A DNA stretch of 30,808 nt from an uncultured Bacilli bacterium (GTDB lineage: Bacteria; Bacillota_I; Bacilli_A; RF39; UBA660), in the NCBI GenBank assembly GCA_947624075.1, contig CANQIM010000001.1, positions 1-30,808 on the forward strand. Reading direction: 5' to 3'. The notes beneath the pieces were generated by a model. It did no database searches and was not told the DNA's origin. It saw nothing but the letters and a program-made list of their open reading frames with translations. Both the position numbers and the translations under genes were made by a program. Shown in pieces: positions 15,285 through 23,675 of this stretch (position 1 is the stretch's first letter; the number at the start of each line of letters is the position of its first letter).

Positions 15285-16625
15285 CTACACTCCATTATAT
15301 AAGTAGATTTCATAGTCACCACATTTTTCAACAAATTTGCTATGTTTTTTTAAGTAATCAGATGCTTCAAAAAAATATTGTTCTTCTGGCTTATGTTCGG
15401 CGTCTTTTATAAATAAATATTTTTTCTTGGACTTATTTAAGTAATTTAGAACATTATCTAGTTCCTTGGAACCATAGTTTCCTCGTAGGAATACTTGTAA
15501 ATAGTTTGTTTTTTTATGATAATACATATCTAGTAAAGCACCCCAATGATTATGCGTTATAACAATTGCTTTGTCACCATATTTTTCATATTTAGGCATT
15601 ACTTTTTTTATTTTTTTGTACTCTTCTTCCTTTATAAAATAATATTTAAAATCATTATTAGTTTTAGAAAGTCTTTTTGAACTTGGAACATCATAATAGA
15701 AAAAGAAAAGGTAGAAAAAAGAAAAAATAGCAAAAACAATGATAGCATAATTATAAATGTCTTTTATTTTAATATTATCTAAAAAAGCACTTAAGTAACA
15801 AAAAAGGAAAAAATACATATGATGAGCATCTATTATAGGTATGGCAAACATCATTGAAGAAAGAGCATAATAATTGCAAATATTTTTTTTATCTTTAAAG
15901 ATTTTAACTAGAAGAACAGCGACTAAAATAAACAAGATTATTGTCCAACTAGTTTTATAAATAGAATTATTTTTTTTGAAATTAAATAGTCCTAAGATAC
16001 ATAAATCAAAAAATTCTTTATAGTTATTGTTTATAAATAAGTAAATAATAAATAATACTATTGGAACTAAAGCACCAGCTATTCTTTTTAATATTTTTTT
16101 AGGTTCTTTTATATAGAAAAAACTTGGTAAGAAAAAGAAAGCACCTATTGTGAATTTTGTTATTATGGCTAGACCAATTACTGTACCTATGAGATAATCA
16201 TTTGGTTTCTTTTTTTCAAGATAAATAATGGCAAAAAATAAAAGTAAAAGAAAAGAATTATATGTTGGCTGTATTAAAAGAAAATATGAAAAAATAATTA
16301 AAAGTAAAAAGAGATAAGCTTTTCTTTCGTAAAGTTTAAATAGAAAATAGAAAAGAAGCGTAAATAAAAGTGTATGATATAAAATAAAAATGTGATAGCC
16401 ACTACCAAATAATTTTAAAAATACGGAGCCTAAAAAATGGTAAAAAACTGGAACTATAACATTAAAATCTATATAAGGTACATAACCTTTGGACATAGAA
16501 TAAGTAAAGGAATAATTCCAAAAACTATCACTAATTTGGTTATTTATAGATGGAAAAAACAATCCAGAAAAGAACAACAGAATGAATATAAAGATTAGAT
16601 CTTTTTTATACTTAAATTTTTTCAT
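15285..16625 (-). CDS. GT-C-type polytopic membrane glycosyltransferase-like protein, paralog 2
   Basis: Second-to-last of the five paralogs, and the most divergent. The 446-residue product has the family layout: N-terminal span, first loop with SDSFWNYSFTYSMSKGYVPY then I-DFN (D33 and D53), about nine further spans, an IITKFTIG segment where siblings have LTKQT, and a C-terminal domain with RGNYG at about 381-385. It lacks the T-P following DFN that siblings share, and the second G of the G-N-x-G-x-(N/K)-G motif. A catalytic role remains possible because the acidic residues stay. The ATG lies inside the last 14 bases of paralog 3, after AGGAGG at 11-base spacing. Function unknown beyond class. 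Confidence 0.7.
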   Translation of the reverse strand: MKKFKYKKDLIFIFILLFFSGLFFPSINNQISDSFWNYSFTYSMSKGYVPYIDFNVIVPVFYHFLGSVFLKLFGSGYHIFILYHTLLFTLLFYFLFKLYERKAYLFLLLIIFSYFLLIQPTYNSFLLLLFFAIIYLEKKKPNDYLIGTVIGLAIITKFTIGAFFFLPSFFYIKEPKKILKRIAGALVPIVLFIIYLFINNNYKEFFDLCILGLFNFKKNNSIYKTSWTIILFILVAVLLVKIFKDKKNICNYYALSSMMFAIPIIDAHHMYFFLFCYLSAFLDNIKIKDIYNYAIIVFAIFSFFYLFFFYYDVPSSKRLSKTNNDFKYYFIKEEEYKKIKKVMPKYEKYGDKAIVITHNHWGALLDMYYHKKTNYLQVFLRGNYGSKELDNVLNYLNKSKKKYLFIKDAEHKPEEQYFFEASDYLKKHSKFVEKCGDYEIYLYNGV

Positions 16626-17961
16626 ATATTGTATATCCTCCTATTTTTTGTAATTTTTTTCCTATTTTTATTCCAAATTTGGCAATTTCTCTATTAAATT
16701 GGATAGATACATTACTTCGTTTAGAAAATGTTTCATTAGTGTCAACGATAATAATTGTACCTTTTTCTAGTTTAGAAAGTTCTTTTTTCATTTTTGATGT
16801 TCCGTTGTAGCCATGATTTCCTTTATTTATCAAATCGAAATACGTTATATCTAAATTACAAGTTATTTTATAAAAATAGGCATCACTTGCTAAAAAAATA
16901 ATTTTTTTGTCTTTATTATTGTTTAAGTACTCTATCATTTTGTTTCTTATGTAATTTTCACCGTTCTTATCATATAAAAGACGATAGTTGAAATTATGAT
17001 AATGATTAGGATAATGAATTTTACCTTGAAAAGTTGTAAAGAAAAAGAAGATAAAGACGAAGGAACAACTAAATAAAAGGGTATTAGAAATTAAACTTTT
17101 CTTATTTACTTTTATCTTATCTATTAAAAGAATTAGAAAAATAAAGAAAAAATATTCAATATGTTGGTAATCAAATAAAGGAACCATGATAGAAGAAAAG
17201 GCTAAAACATATAAATACTTAATATCTTTTTTATTTTTTAGATATAATATTAATGCTATAATTATCAAAATAATTCCTGTTATTAAAGCAAAATCAAGTT
17301 TTCCTTTATTACTAGAAGTAAAATCAAAAGCACCTAGAAAACATAGATTTAAAAATGCTTTAAAACTTTTAGTGATAATTAAATATAGTAGAAAAATAGT
17401 ATTTGGAATTAAGACACCTATTAATCTTTTAAATAACTTTTTTAAATCTTTATGATAATAAATTAAACTAGGTATAAATAGAAATACTCCTACTGTTTGC
17501 TTAGTTAAAATGCTTAGACCAATTATAAAACCGATTAAGACATCATTTCTTTTTGTTTTTTCATAATAAATAAGTAAAAGCGTTAAAAAGACTAGAAATA
17601 AATTGTAAGATGGAAAAACTAAAGCTGGTATTGGGAAAACAAGAAAAATTAAAAAAAGCCATGCTTTATAATTAAACATTTTAAAAAGAAAATAAAATAT
17701 TAAAGTTACTAATAAAGCATTCTCTAAATAGAAAAAAATTATATTAGTATTAAGCCTTAAAATTAGCGACATTATCATAGGATAAAGTGGTGTTAAAATC
17801 ATATTAAAATCTAAATAAGGCACTTCTCCCCTACTAATTGCATAGGAAAAACCATAATTCCATAAAACATCTCCATCAAAATAAGTTAAGAAAAAACTCA
17901 TGGAAAAAAAAGCAAAGAAAAATATAAATATATATTTAAAATTATTTTTTAAAAATTTCAT
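16612..17961 (-). CDS. GT-C-type polytopic membrane glycosyltransferase-like protein, paralog 3
   Basis: The 449-residue product has a Lys-rich N-terminus and first span at about 10-27. The first loop has DGDVLWNYGFSYAISRGEVPY then L-DFN (D31, W34, D51), followed by LTPLYP. Alternating spans follow, with LTKQTVGVFLFIPSL at mid-protein and LNLCFLGAFDFT between spans. The C-terminal polar domain has KGNHGYNG (GNHG at 381-384) and closes in YTIYEKI. A good site, AAGGAG eight bases before ATG, fixes the start. It overlaps paralog 2 by 14 bases. A promoter-like element lies upstream in the 148-base gap to paralog 4, so paralogs 3-2-1 may form a sub-operon. GT-C class is inferred from topology and loop motif; donor and acceptor are unknown. 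Confidence 0.74.
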   Translation of the reverse strand: MKFLKNNFKYIFIFFFAFFSMSFFLTYFDGDVLWNYGFSYAISRGEVPYLDFNMILTPLYPMIMSLILRLNTNIIFFYLENALLVTLIFYFLFKMFNYKAWLFLIFLVFPIPALVFPSYNLFLVFLTLLLIYYEKTKRNDVLIGFIIGLSILTKQTVGVFLFIPSLIYYHKDLKKLFKRLIGVLIPNTIFLLYLIITKSFKAFLNLCFLGAFDFTSSNKGKLDFALITGIILIIIALILYLKNKKDIKYLYVLAFSSIMVPLFDYQHIEYFFFIFLILLIDKIKVNKKSLISNTLLFSCSFVFIFFFFTTFQGKIHYPNHYHNFNYRLLYDKNGENYIRNKMIEYLNNNKDKKIIFLASDAYFYKITCNLDITYFDLINKGNHGYNGTSKMKKELSKLEKGTIIIVDTNETFSKRSNVSIQFNREIAKFGIKIGKKLQKIGGYTIYEKI

Positions 17962-18039
17962 ATTTTGGCTCCTTACTATTCAAATATATAATGAATGACA
18001 TTTCATGAATTTTGATATTTTTAATTACTTTTTTACTTT

Positions 18040-18068
18040 ATTATAAACGCAATAATTTTTTATAGCAA
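18040..18068 (-). promoter_or_regulatory. Candidate internal promoter before GT paralog 3
   Basis: In the 148-base gap between paralogs 4 and 3, the largest in the block, the minus strand has TTGCTA (18063-18068), 17 bases, TATAAT (18040-18045), about 79 bases before the paralog 3 ATG. No terminator was found in the gap. Confidence 0.5.
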
Positions 18069-18109
18069 ATCAAATTATGCCTTTTAATTCCTTTTAAAAG
18101 TTGAATAAA

Positions 18110-19441
18110 TTATTTTTTATAATATATATCGTAATTTTCTACTTTATCTTTTTTATGAGAATTATTTATAGCATATTTGATAATTTCAGTATCCAATTGA
18201 TTAGCTTGTGGATATGTTTTATATTTATATCTGTCAATGAAAAAGTAAACATCATGCATATTTTCAATTTTTTTCTTCATATCATCTGTTCCTTTATAGC
18301 CATAGTTTCCTTTTAATAAAACATCAAAGTAAGTTATTTTTTTATCTGTCACTAAATCATAAAACATTGACGATTCATCTAACATGTAAACATTTTTATA
18401 TTTTTTATATTTTTTTAATACAGATATTATACTTTTTTTATTTTCAGCTTTTATTCCATATAACGTAAAATGTTTTTGATTTAAAAAAGTAAAATTTTCA
18501 AACTTATGAGGTATTAAAATTAGATTGAAAAAACAAATTATACTAAAAAGAAGAAGAGAAATATTTCTTAGATATTTTTCTTTTAAAGGAACTTTGTCTA
18601 AGAATAATAAAGTAAAAACACCTATAAACAATCCTACATGGTAAAAATCAAACAAAGGTAGGACAAAAGAGAAACTACCTAAAGCATAATAGTTTAGAAT
18701 ATTTTTGTTATCTTTAATAGTAATATAAAGCAAAAAAATTAGAAGAATTAAAGGCAAAATAAATAAAAAAGAAAATGAAGTAGCATGATTTTTAGTACCA
18801 AAATCAATCATACCTAAGAAGCATAAATTAATAAAAGAACTTATACTATTTGTTACAAATAAATATAGTATAAATATTAAAACAGGTAGAAAAGCAAATA
18901 TAGATCTTTTAAAAATTCTTTGCCTATCTCTCAAGCCAATTAAACTTAATAAAAAAACTGGTATACCTATTGTTTGTTTTGATAGTATCAAAAGTCCTAG
19001 TACAAAACCAATTAAAGAATCCTTCTTCTTTTCTTTTTCTAATAAAAATAAAAGAACTATTAAAAAGTAAGCAAAAAAATTATAAGTAGCATTATACTGA
19101 GTAAATAAAGGAAATGCTAATATTGGTAAAAGAAGATAGGCACGATTATTAAACGTACGGAAAAACATGTAAAAAAGAATTGTGACTAATAGAGATTGAC
19201 CTATCATGAACATAAACATATCATCTTTAATAAAAAGAAAAAGACTCATTAAGAAAGAATAAAGCGGAGTACTTATAGTATTAAAATCTAAATAAGGAAT
19301 TTCGCCTTTCCTAATTGCGTGAGCAAAACCATAGTTCCAAATAACATCAAAACTACAATTTTCATAGAAAAAACAAACATACATAATTAAAAAAGATATA
19401 AAGATTAATAAATATTTATAGTTTTTCTTAATAAAGCTCAT
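18110..19441 (-). CDS. GT-C-type polytopic membrane glycosyltransferase-like protein, paralog 4
   Basis: The 443-residue product has the same architecture as its neighbours. The first span is at about 9-26, then the loop FDVIWNYGFAHAIRKGEIPY and L-DFN (D32, W35, D52). Nine or so more spans follow, with LSKQTIGIPVFLLSL in the middle and LNLCFLGMIDFG before the second half. The C-terminal domain has KGNYGYKG (378-385) and ends YDIYYKK. AGGAAG precedes the ATG, and the gap from paralog 5 is only four bases, so the two are one transcription unit starting from ftsQ. The role is inferred as transfer of a lipid-linked sugar on the outer face of the membrane; this is a class-level statement only. Confidence 0.74.
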   Translation of the reverse strand: MSFIKKNYKYLLIFISFLIMYVCFFYENCSFDVIWNYGFAHAIRKGEIPYLDFNTISTPLYSFLMSLFLFIKDDMFMFMIGQSLLVTILFYMFFRTFNNRAYLLLPILAFPLFTQYNATYNFFAYFLIVLLFLLEKEKKKDSLIGFVLGLLILSKQTIGIPVFLLSLIGLRDRQRIFKRSIFAFLPVLIFILYLFVTNSISSFINLCFLGMIDFGTKNHATSFSFLFILPLILLIFLLYITIKDNKNILNYYALGSFSFVLPLFDFYHVGLFIGVFTLLFLDKVPLKEKYLRNISLLLFSIICFFNLILIPHKFENFTFLNQKHFTLYGIKAENKKSIISVLKKYKKYKNVYMLDESSMFYDLVTDKKITYFDVLLKGNYGYKGTDDMKKKIENMHDVYFFIDRYKYKTYPQANQLDTEIIKYAINNSHKKDKVENYDIYYKK

Positions 19442-19445
19442 ACTC

Positions 19446-20807
19446 TTACTTCCTATAATAGATTTGATAAGGTCCTATTTCTTTTTCTAATTTAGAATTC
19501 TTTTTAGCAAACAAAGAAAACTCTTTAACGTACTGCTGATACATATTATTATCTTTTTCTAAAGTCTTATCTAAAATAAAATAAACATCTTCTTTTTTGC
19601 TAATTTTCTTTAGCATCTTATCAATACCATTATACCCATAGTTGCCATAATTAGACAAGTCAAAATAAGTTATTTCTTTATTGTTCATAATCTTAAAAAA
19701 ATAGTTTTCAGAACCCCTTAATAAATAGATGACTTCTTGATCTTTTTCTTTTAAATATTCACTTAGATTATCTATATTTTTAGAATAATTTTTAGAAATG
19801 AGTGTTAAAGGAAAATTATGATAGTTTTTAAATACTGGCTTTTGTAAATACTTAAATTCAATAAAAGTCCAAATTAGAGCCATACCTATTATAAAAGTAA
19901 GGCAATACTTAGAAATATTTTTTATTTTTAGAGAAAAACCATCTAGAAAGATGAAAACTACCGCCAATAAAAATAAAGCAACATGATAATAATCAACTAT
20001 AGGAAGAGCAACAAAAGAAAAAGCTAAAGTATAATAGTAAAGAATATTTTTCTTATCTTTAAAAATCTTATAAATTATGTATATAATACCTAATAAGAAT
20101 AAAGACAAATAAAAATAATTTAGAACATTATTCCTTTTCGCAAAACTAAAAAGTCCTAAAAAACACAAATCAAAAAAGGAAGTAAAACTTTTAGTAATTA
20201 ATAAATAGATTAAAAAAATAAATAACGGCAAGAAAAGACCCGCTAATCTTTTAAAAAATTTTTTGCAATCTTTAAAAAGAAAATAAATGTTAGGTAAAAA
20301 AAGCATAAGACCTACAGTTTGCTTAGTTAAAATAAGTAAGCCTAAAATAATACCTATTATGAAATCATTCTTCTTCCTTTTTTCCAAATATATTAAGATG
20401 AGAAACAAAAAGAAAAGGAAAAAGTTATAACCTGGAAAAATGGTTGATGCAAAAGGAATAGGAAAAGGAATTAGCATAATAGTTAAAAATAAATAGGCTT
20501 TCTCTTGAAGTAGTTTTTGTAAAAGATAAAACATAGAAGTAAGGAATAATGCCTGTTCCAAATAATAAGTGATTATTGATTTATTAATAAATAGAAAAAA
20601 AGAATAAATAAAAGGAGCAAACGGAGTTATTACCATGTTAAAATTCTTATAAGGAACTTCTAATTTACTTATAGCATAACTAAAACCATAATTAACATAT
20701 AAATCTCCCCTATTTAAATTATAGAATAATAATAAACACAAAAAAAAGAAAACAAAAAGTAGTAAATACCCATAATTTTTCTTTATTATATTGAAAAACT
20801 TTTGCAT
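19446..20807 (-). CDS. GT-C-type polytopic membrane glycosyltransferase-like protein, paralog 5
   Basis: First of the five, directly coupled to ftsQ: an ATG two codons upstream (20813) overlaps the ftsQ TAA. I use the ATG at 20807, eight bases after AAAGGAG (453 residues). It keeps the family plan: first loop with RGDLYVNYGFSYAIS, LTKQTVGLMLFLPN, LCFLGLFSF, C-terminal GNYGYNG and PYQIYYRK. It departs at two loop positions shared by the other four: Trp is Val (DLYVNYG) and the Asp of PY-x-DFN is Asn (PYKNFN). If the second Asp is catalytic, this copy is impaired or has changed specificity; if the first Asp is, it is intact. Class assignment by topology and loop pattern. Confidence 0.72.
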   Translation of the reverse strand: MQKFFNIIKKNYGYLLLFVFFFLCLLLFYNLNRGDLYVNYGFSYAISKLEVPYKNFNMVITPFAPFIYSFFLFINKSIITYYLEQALFLTSMFYLLQKLLQEKAYLFLTIMLIPFPIPFASTIFPGYNFFLFFLFLILIYLEKRKKNDFIIGIILGLLILTKQTVGLMLFLPNIYFLFKDCKKFFKRLAGLFLPLFIFLIYLLITKSFTSFFDLCFLGLFSFAKRNNVLNYFYLSLFLLGIIYIIYKIFKDKKNILYYYTLAFSFVALPIVDYYHVALFLLAVVFIFLDGFSLKIKNISKYCLTFIIGMALIWTFIEFKYLQKPVFKNYHNFPLTLISKNYSKNIDNLSEYLKEKDQEVIYLLRGSENYFFKIMNNKEITYFDLSNYGNYGYNGIDKMLKKISKKEDVYFILDKTLEKDNNMYQQYVKEFSLFAKKNSKLEKEIGPYQIYYRK

Positions 20808-20812
20808 TTTCA

Positions 20813-21502
20813 TTACTCCTTTATTTGAAAGTGATTACCATTATCTAGATAAAGAATTCCCTTATGATTTTCAAGTTGACTTAAAACTTTATTATAATAA
20901 TTTATCATTTTAAATTTAGTTAGTGTTAAATAAACCATGTTTCCATCGTCCATGTAAAGTAAAAATCGATCTTTGTCAATATTATTAGGTTGATATTCAA
21001 TATCAGAAATTTTTCCTAAAATATCTTTTTCAATATTATTCATACCCTTTATAAACTTATCATATTTATTATCAGGAACATAATTTATAAGTCTTGGAAC
21101 ACGAAAAGAAGAAACCATAACGTCACTTTCTACTTTTTCTTTATTACTTAAAACCATCTTTTGAGAAGTATTATCATAAAAAATAGCTTTATTTTCTGTT
21201 ACTTCAATCGTTAAAACATGAAAAAAACTTCTATGTACTTTAACATTGTTAATATATGGTGACTTTTCTAGAGACTTTTTTATTTTACCTGTAGTAAAGC
21301 TATAAAAACTAGGATAATTTTTTAAATTAGCTTTTTCTATTATATAATCATCATTTAAATAGCTAGTTTTTTTTATAATAATATTTTTTAAAGGAATAGA
21401 TAAATATAATTTAACGCCAAAAAATAGTCCTGTTAATATTAAAAGAACTAATAAAAGATTAAATACTTTTAATTTTCTTCTTTTGACTATTTTTTTTGCC
21501 AT
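20813..21502 (-). CDS. ftsQ: Divisome protein FtsQ/DivIB
   Basis: Bitopic divisome protein that, with FtsL and FtsB/DivIC, controls septal peptidoglycan synthesis. The 229-residue product has a short Lys/Arg-rich cytoplasmic start (KKIVKRRK), one span at about 13-31, a POTRA domain at about 36-105 (IKNIIIKKTSYLNDDYI, SPYINNVKVHRSFFHVLTIEV, then the typical VTENKAIFY), and a beta domain ending near residue 225. The length is near the lower end for DivIB. It follows murB with a three-base gap, matching the murG-murB-divIB order of Bacillus. Its stop codon overlaps a start codon of the first GT paralog. Confidence 0.93.
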   Translation of the reverse strand: MAKKIVKRRKLKVFNLLLVLLILTGLFFGVKLYLSIPLKNIIIKKTSYLNDDYIIEKANLKNYPSFYSFTTGKIKKSLEKSPYINNVKVHRSFFHVLTIEVTENKAIFYDNTSQKMVLSNKEKVESDVMVSSFRVPRLINYVPDNKYDKFIKGMNNIEKDILGKISDIEYQPNNIDKDRFLLYMDDGNMVYLTLTKFKMINYYNKVLSQLENHKGILYLDNGNHFQIKE

Positions 21503-21505
21503 CTT

Positions 21506-22414
21506 CTACTCCCAATTTACAAATTCTTGTTCTATTTTCATATCAACTTTATATTTTTCTAAAACTTCATCGTGCACTAAATCTATTAGTTTTTTTATGT
21601 CCGTGCTAGTTGCTTTTTTATAATTTATAATGAAATTAGCATGTTTATTACTAACCATTGCCCCACCTATTTTTTTACCTTTTAGGCCAATATTTTCGAT
21701 TAGCTGGCCAGCAAACATTCCTTCAGGATTACGAAAAACACTACCAGCTGATGGGTATTCTAAAGGTTGGGATTCCATGCGGCGTTTTCTTCTTTCCTTA
21801 ATTACATCTTCGATTGCTTGTTTATTTCCTTTTTCTAATTTAATTAAAACTTCTAGGCAAATGTAGTTTGGATGTTTTTGTAAAAAAGAAGTTCGATAGT
21901 GAAAATTCATTTCTTTATTTTCTAAAGTTATAATTTTTAGATCAGGTGTTAGTACTTTTACTTCTTTAGCGATGTAACCCATGTCACTTTTGTAAGCACC
22001 AGCATTCATAAAAATACTACCACCTACTGTACCTGGGATACCAGAAGCAAATTCCAAGCCCGTTAACCCTTTTCTAGCAGCTAACATACTGAGTTTCATT
22101 AAGGAAAAGCCAGCTCCTACACGAATCTTTTGACCATTTAAAAATTTTATATCATTAAATTCCGTTAATTTAATTAAAATGCCATCATAGAACTTATCAC
22201 TAAATAAAAGATTAGAACCATTACCTAGAATTTTATAAGTAACATTTTCCATTTTTAATAATTTAATAAGTTTTGTTAAAGAAGAAATGTTTTTAGGATA
22301 GACAATAGCTCTTGCTTTGCCACCTACTTTATAAGTTGTATATTTACTTAAAGAGACATTTTCTTCAACTTTGCCTATATTTAATGTGGTAATTTTTGTA
22401 AGTAAATTATCCAT
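21506..22414 (-). CDS. murB: UDP-N-acetylenolpyruvoylglucosamine reductase MurB
   Basis: FAD enzyme that reduces UDP-GlcNAc-enolpyruvate with NADPH to UDP-MurNAc. The 302-residue product has the FAD-binding motifs YKVGGKA and LGNGSNLL, the signature ASGIPGTVGGSIFMNAGAY, and the second signature AGSVFRNP, which carries the proton-donor Ser. A conserved late Glu is probably in KIEQEFVNWE. In-frame GTG and ATG codons lie upstream (22423 and 22420), but AGGTGAT, made from the end of murG, sits correctly for the ATG at 22414. The murG stop TGA lies within that ribosome site, which implies coupling. Start choice differs by at most three residues. Confidence 0.96.
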   Translation of the reverse strand: MDNLLTKITTLNIGKVEENVSLSKYTTYKVGGKARAIVYPKNISSLTKLIKLLKMENVTYKILGNGSNLLFSDKFYDGILIKLTEFNDIKFLNGQKIRVGAGFSLMKLSMLAARKGLTGLEFASGIPGTVGGSIFMNAGAYKSDMGYIAKEVKVLTPDLKIITLENKEMNFHYRTSFLQKHPNYICLEVLIKLEKGNKQAIEDVIKERRKRRMESQPLEYPSAGSVFRNPEGMFAGQLIENIGLKGKKIGGAMVSNKHANFIINYKKATSTDIKKLIDLVHDEVLEKYKVDMKIEQEFVNWE

Positions 22415-22419
22415 TAACA

Positions 22420-23496
22420 TCACCTAATTATCTTTCGTATTTCATTATATATTCTAGTTGCTGAATCCTTTATTCCTAGTTTCTGACTACTTTCTTTCAT
22501 TTTACTATAAATTTCTTCATTACAAAAGAGGTTATCTATTTCTTTTAATAATTTTTCTTTGGAAAATTCTTCCTCAGTTACAATAGTACAAGCACCAACT
22601 GATTCTAAATCTTTGGCATTTTTGTATTGATGATTATTAGTAACATAAGGGGATGGAACTAAAATAGCAGGTAAACCTATAGCAGTGATTTCCGCAATAG
22701 TAGAAGCTCCTGCACGTGATACTAATAAATCAGTATCTTTTAAAAGATTAATCAAATTATCAAGAAAAGGATAAATTTTAACATTTTTAGGAACAGCTAA
22801 ATTCTTATAGGATTCATAATAATTATTTCCAGTAATGATAAGTACTTGATAATCTTTATCTTGGAAAGAAGGAATTAATTCTTTTAACTTATCAGTCATT
22901 GTCAGAGAACCAAGGGAACCCATGACAAAAACGACTAATTTTTTATCTTCTATAAAACCTAACTCTTTTTTTAATAAAGGTTTTTCTGAAATAATTTCTT
23001 CACTACGAGGATTACCTGTGTAGACTGTTTTCTTTTTAGAAAAGTACTTGACGCTATTAGGTAGTGAGACACAGATTCGATTAGCAAAAGAAGAAATAAA
23101 TTTATTAGAAACACCAGGAATGGAGTTTTGTTCATGAATTAAAATGGGATACTTAAGTTTTTTGGCGGCATAAAGAACAGGAGCTGTAATATATCCACCG
23201 GCACCAATTACGACATCAGGATGGAAGTCGCTAATAATTTTTTTAGCTTCTTTGATAGCATTATTATACTTTTTTAAAACACTTATATTAGAAAAAATAT
23301 TTTTTCTATTTAACCCAGCCATTTCGATACCAACAAATTTTATATTCATTTTAGGAATTATATCTTTTTCCATACGATCAGTTGTACCAATATACAAAAT
23401 CTCACTATTTGGTTCTTGATCTTTTATTTTATTGATAATGGCAATAGCTGGATAAATATGTCCTCCTGTACCGCCCGCAACGACTATAGCTCTCAT
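22420..23496 (-). CDS. murG: Peptidoglycan glycosyltransferase MurG
   Basis: GT28 enzyme that adds GlcNAc to lipid I to form lipid II on the inner face of the membrane. The 358-residue product has GGTGGHIYPA at 8-17, GAGGYITAP near 100, HEQNSIPGVSN near 123-133, and in the C-terminal UDP-binding half VSRAGASTIAEI and PSPYVTNNHQYKNA. The ATG at 23496 follows AAGGTGAT; the TTG one codon upstream is disregarded. It is the first gene of the wall/division cluster, with its own promoter, and is divergent from tmcAL, so the cluster has been cut off from the usual upstream mraY-murD-ftsW genes. The stop is TGA. Confidence 0.97.
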   Translation of the reverse strand: MRAIVVAGGTGGHIYPAIAIINKIKDQEPNSEILYIGTTDRMEKDIIPKMNIKFVGIEMAGLNRKNIFSNISVLKKYNNAIKEAKKIISDFHPDVVIGAGGYITAPVLYAAKKLKYPILIHEQNSIPGVSNKFISSFANRICVSLPNSVKYFSKKKTVYTGNPRSEEIISEKPLLKKELGFIEDKKLVVFVMGSLGSLTMTDKLKELIPSFQDKDYQVLIITGNNYYESYKNLAVPKNVKIYPFLDNLINLLKDTDLLVSRAGASTIAEITAIGLPAILVPSPYVTNNHQYKNAKDLESVGACTIVTEEEFSKEKLLKEIDNLFCNEEIYSKMKESSQKLGIKDSATRIYNEIRKIIR

Positions 23497-23517
23497 CAAA
23501 TCACCTTCGGTTAATTA

Positions 23518-23546
23518 ATTATATCATACTATTAAAGCTTTTTTAA
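23518..23546 (-). promoter_or_regulatory. murG promoter
   Basis: Minus strand TTAAAA (23541-23546), 17 bases, TATAAT (23518-23523), preceded by TG one base upstream of the -10 (extended -10, TGATATAAT). It lies 22 bases before the murG ATG in the 191-base divergent region. The -35 is weak, but an extended -10 can compensate. Confidence 0.65.
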
Positions 23547-23632
23547 GATTACTCTATGTAACTTTACATTTAATTTTATTCAGTTTACTGTAAATAAATG
23601 CTTTAGGAAGAAAATTTCTTTATAGTTAACAA

Positions 23633-23661
23633 TTGTAAAGGCTTACTTATTATGATAAAAT
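23633..23661 (+). promoter_or_regulatory. tmcAL promoter
   Basis: Plus strand TTGTAA (23633-23638), 17 bases, TAAAAT (23656-23661) with an extended TG (TGATAAAAT, 23653-23661). Transcription would begin near 23668, downstream of the in-frame ATG at 23652, so that ATG would not be in the mRNA. This helps decide the tmcAL start. Confidence 0.6.
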
Positions 23662-23675
23662 ACATTAAAAAGAAA

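Noticed and set aside
17962..18109. Possible gene or small RNA in the largest gap of the GT array
   Set aside because: No open frame with a ribosome site, no stable G+C-rich fold and no U-run terminator; only a promoter-like element was supported.
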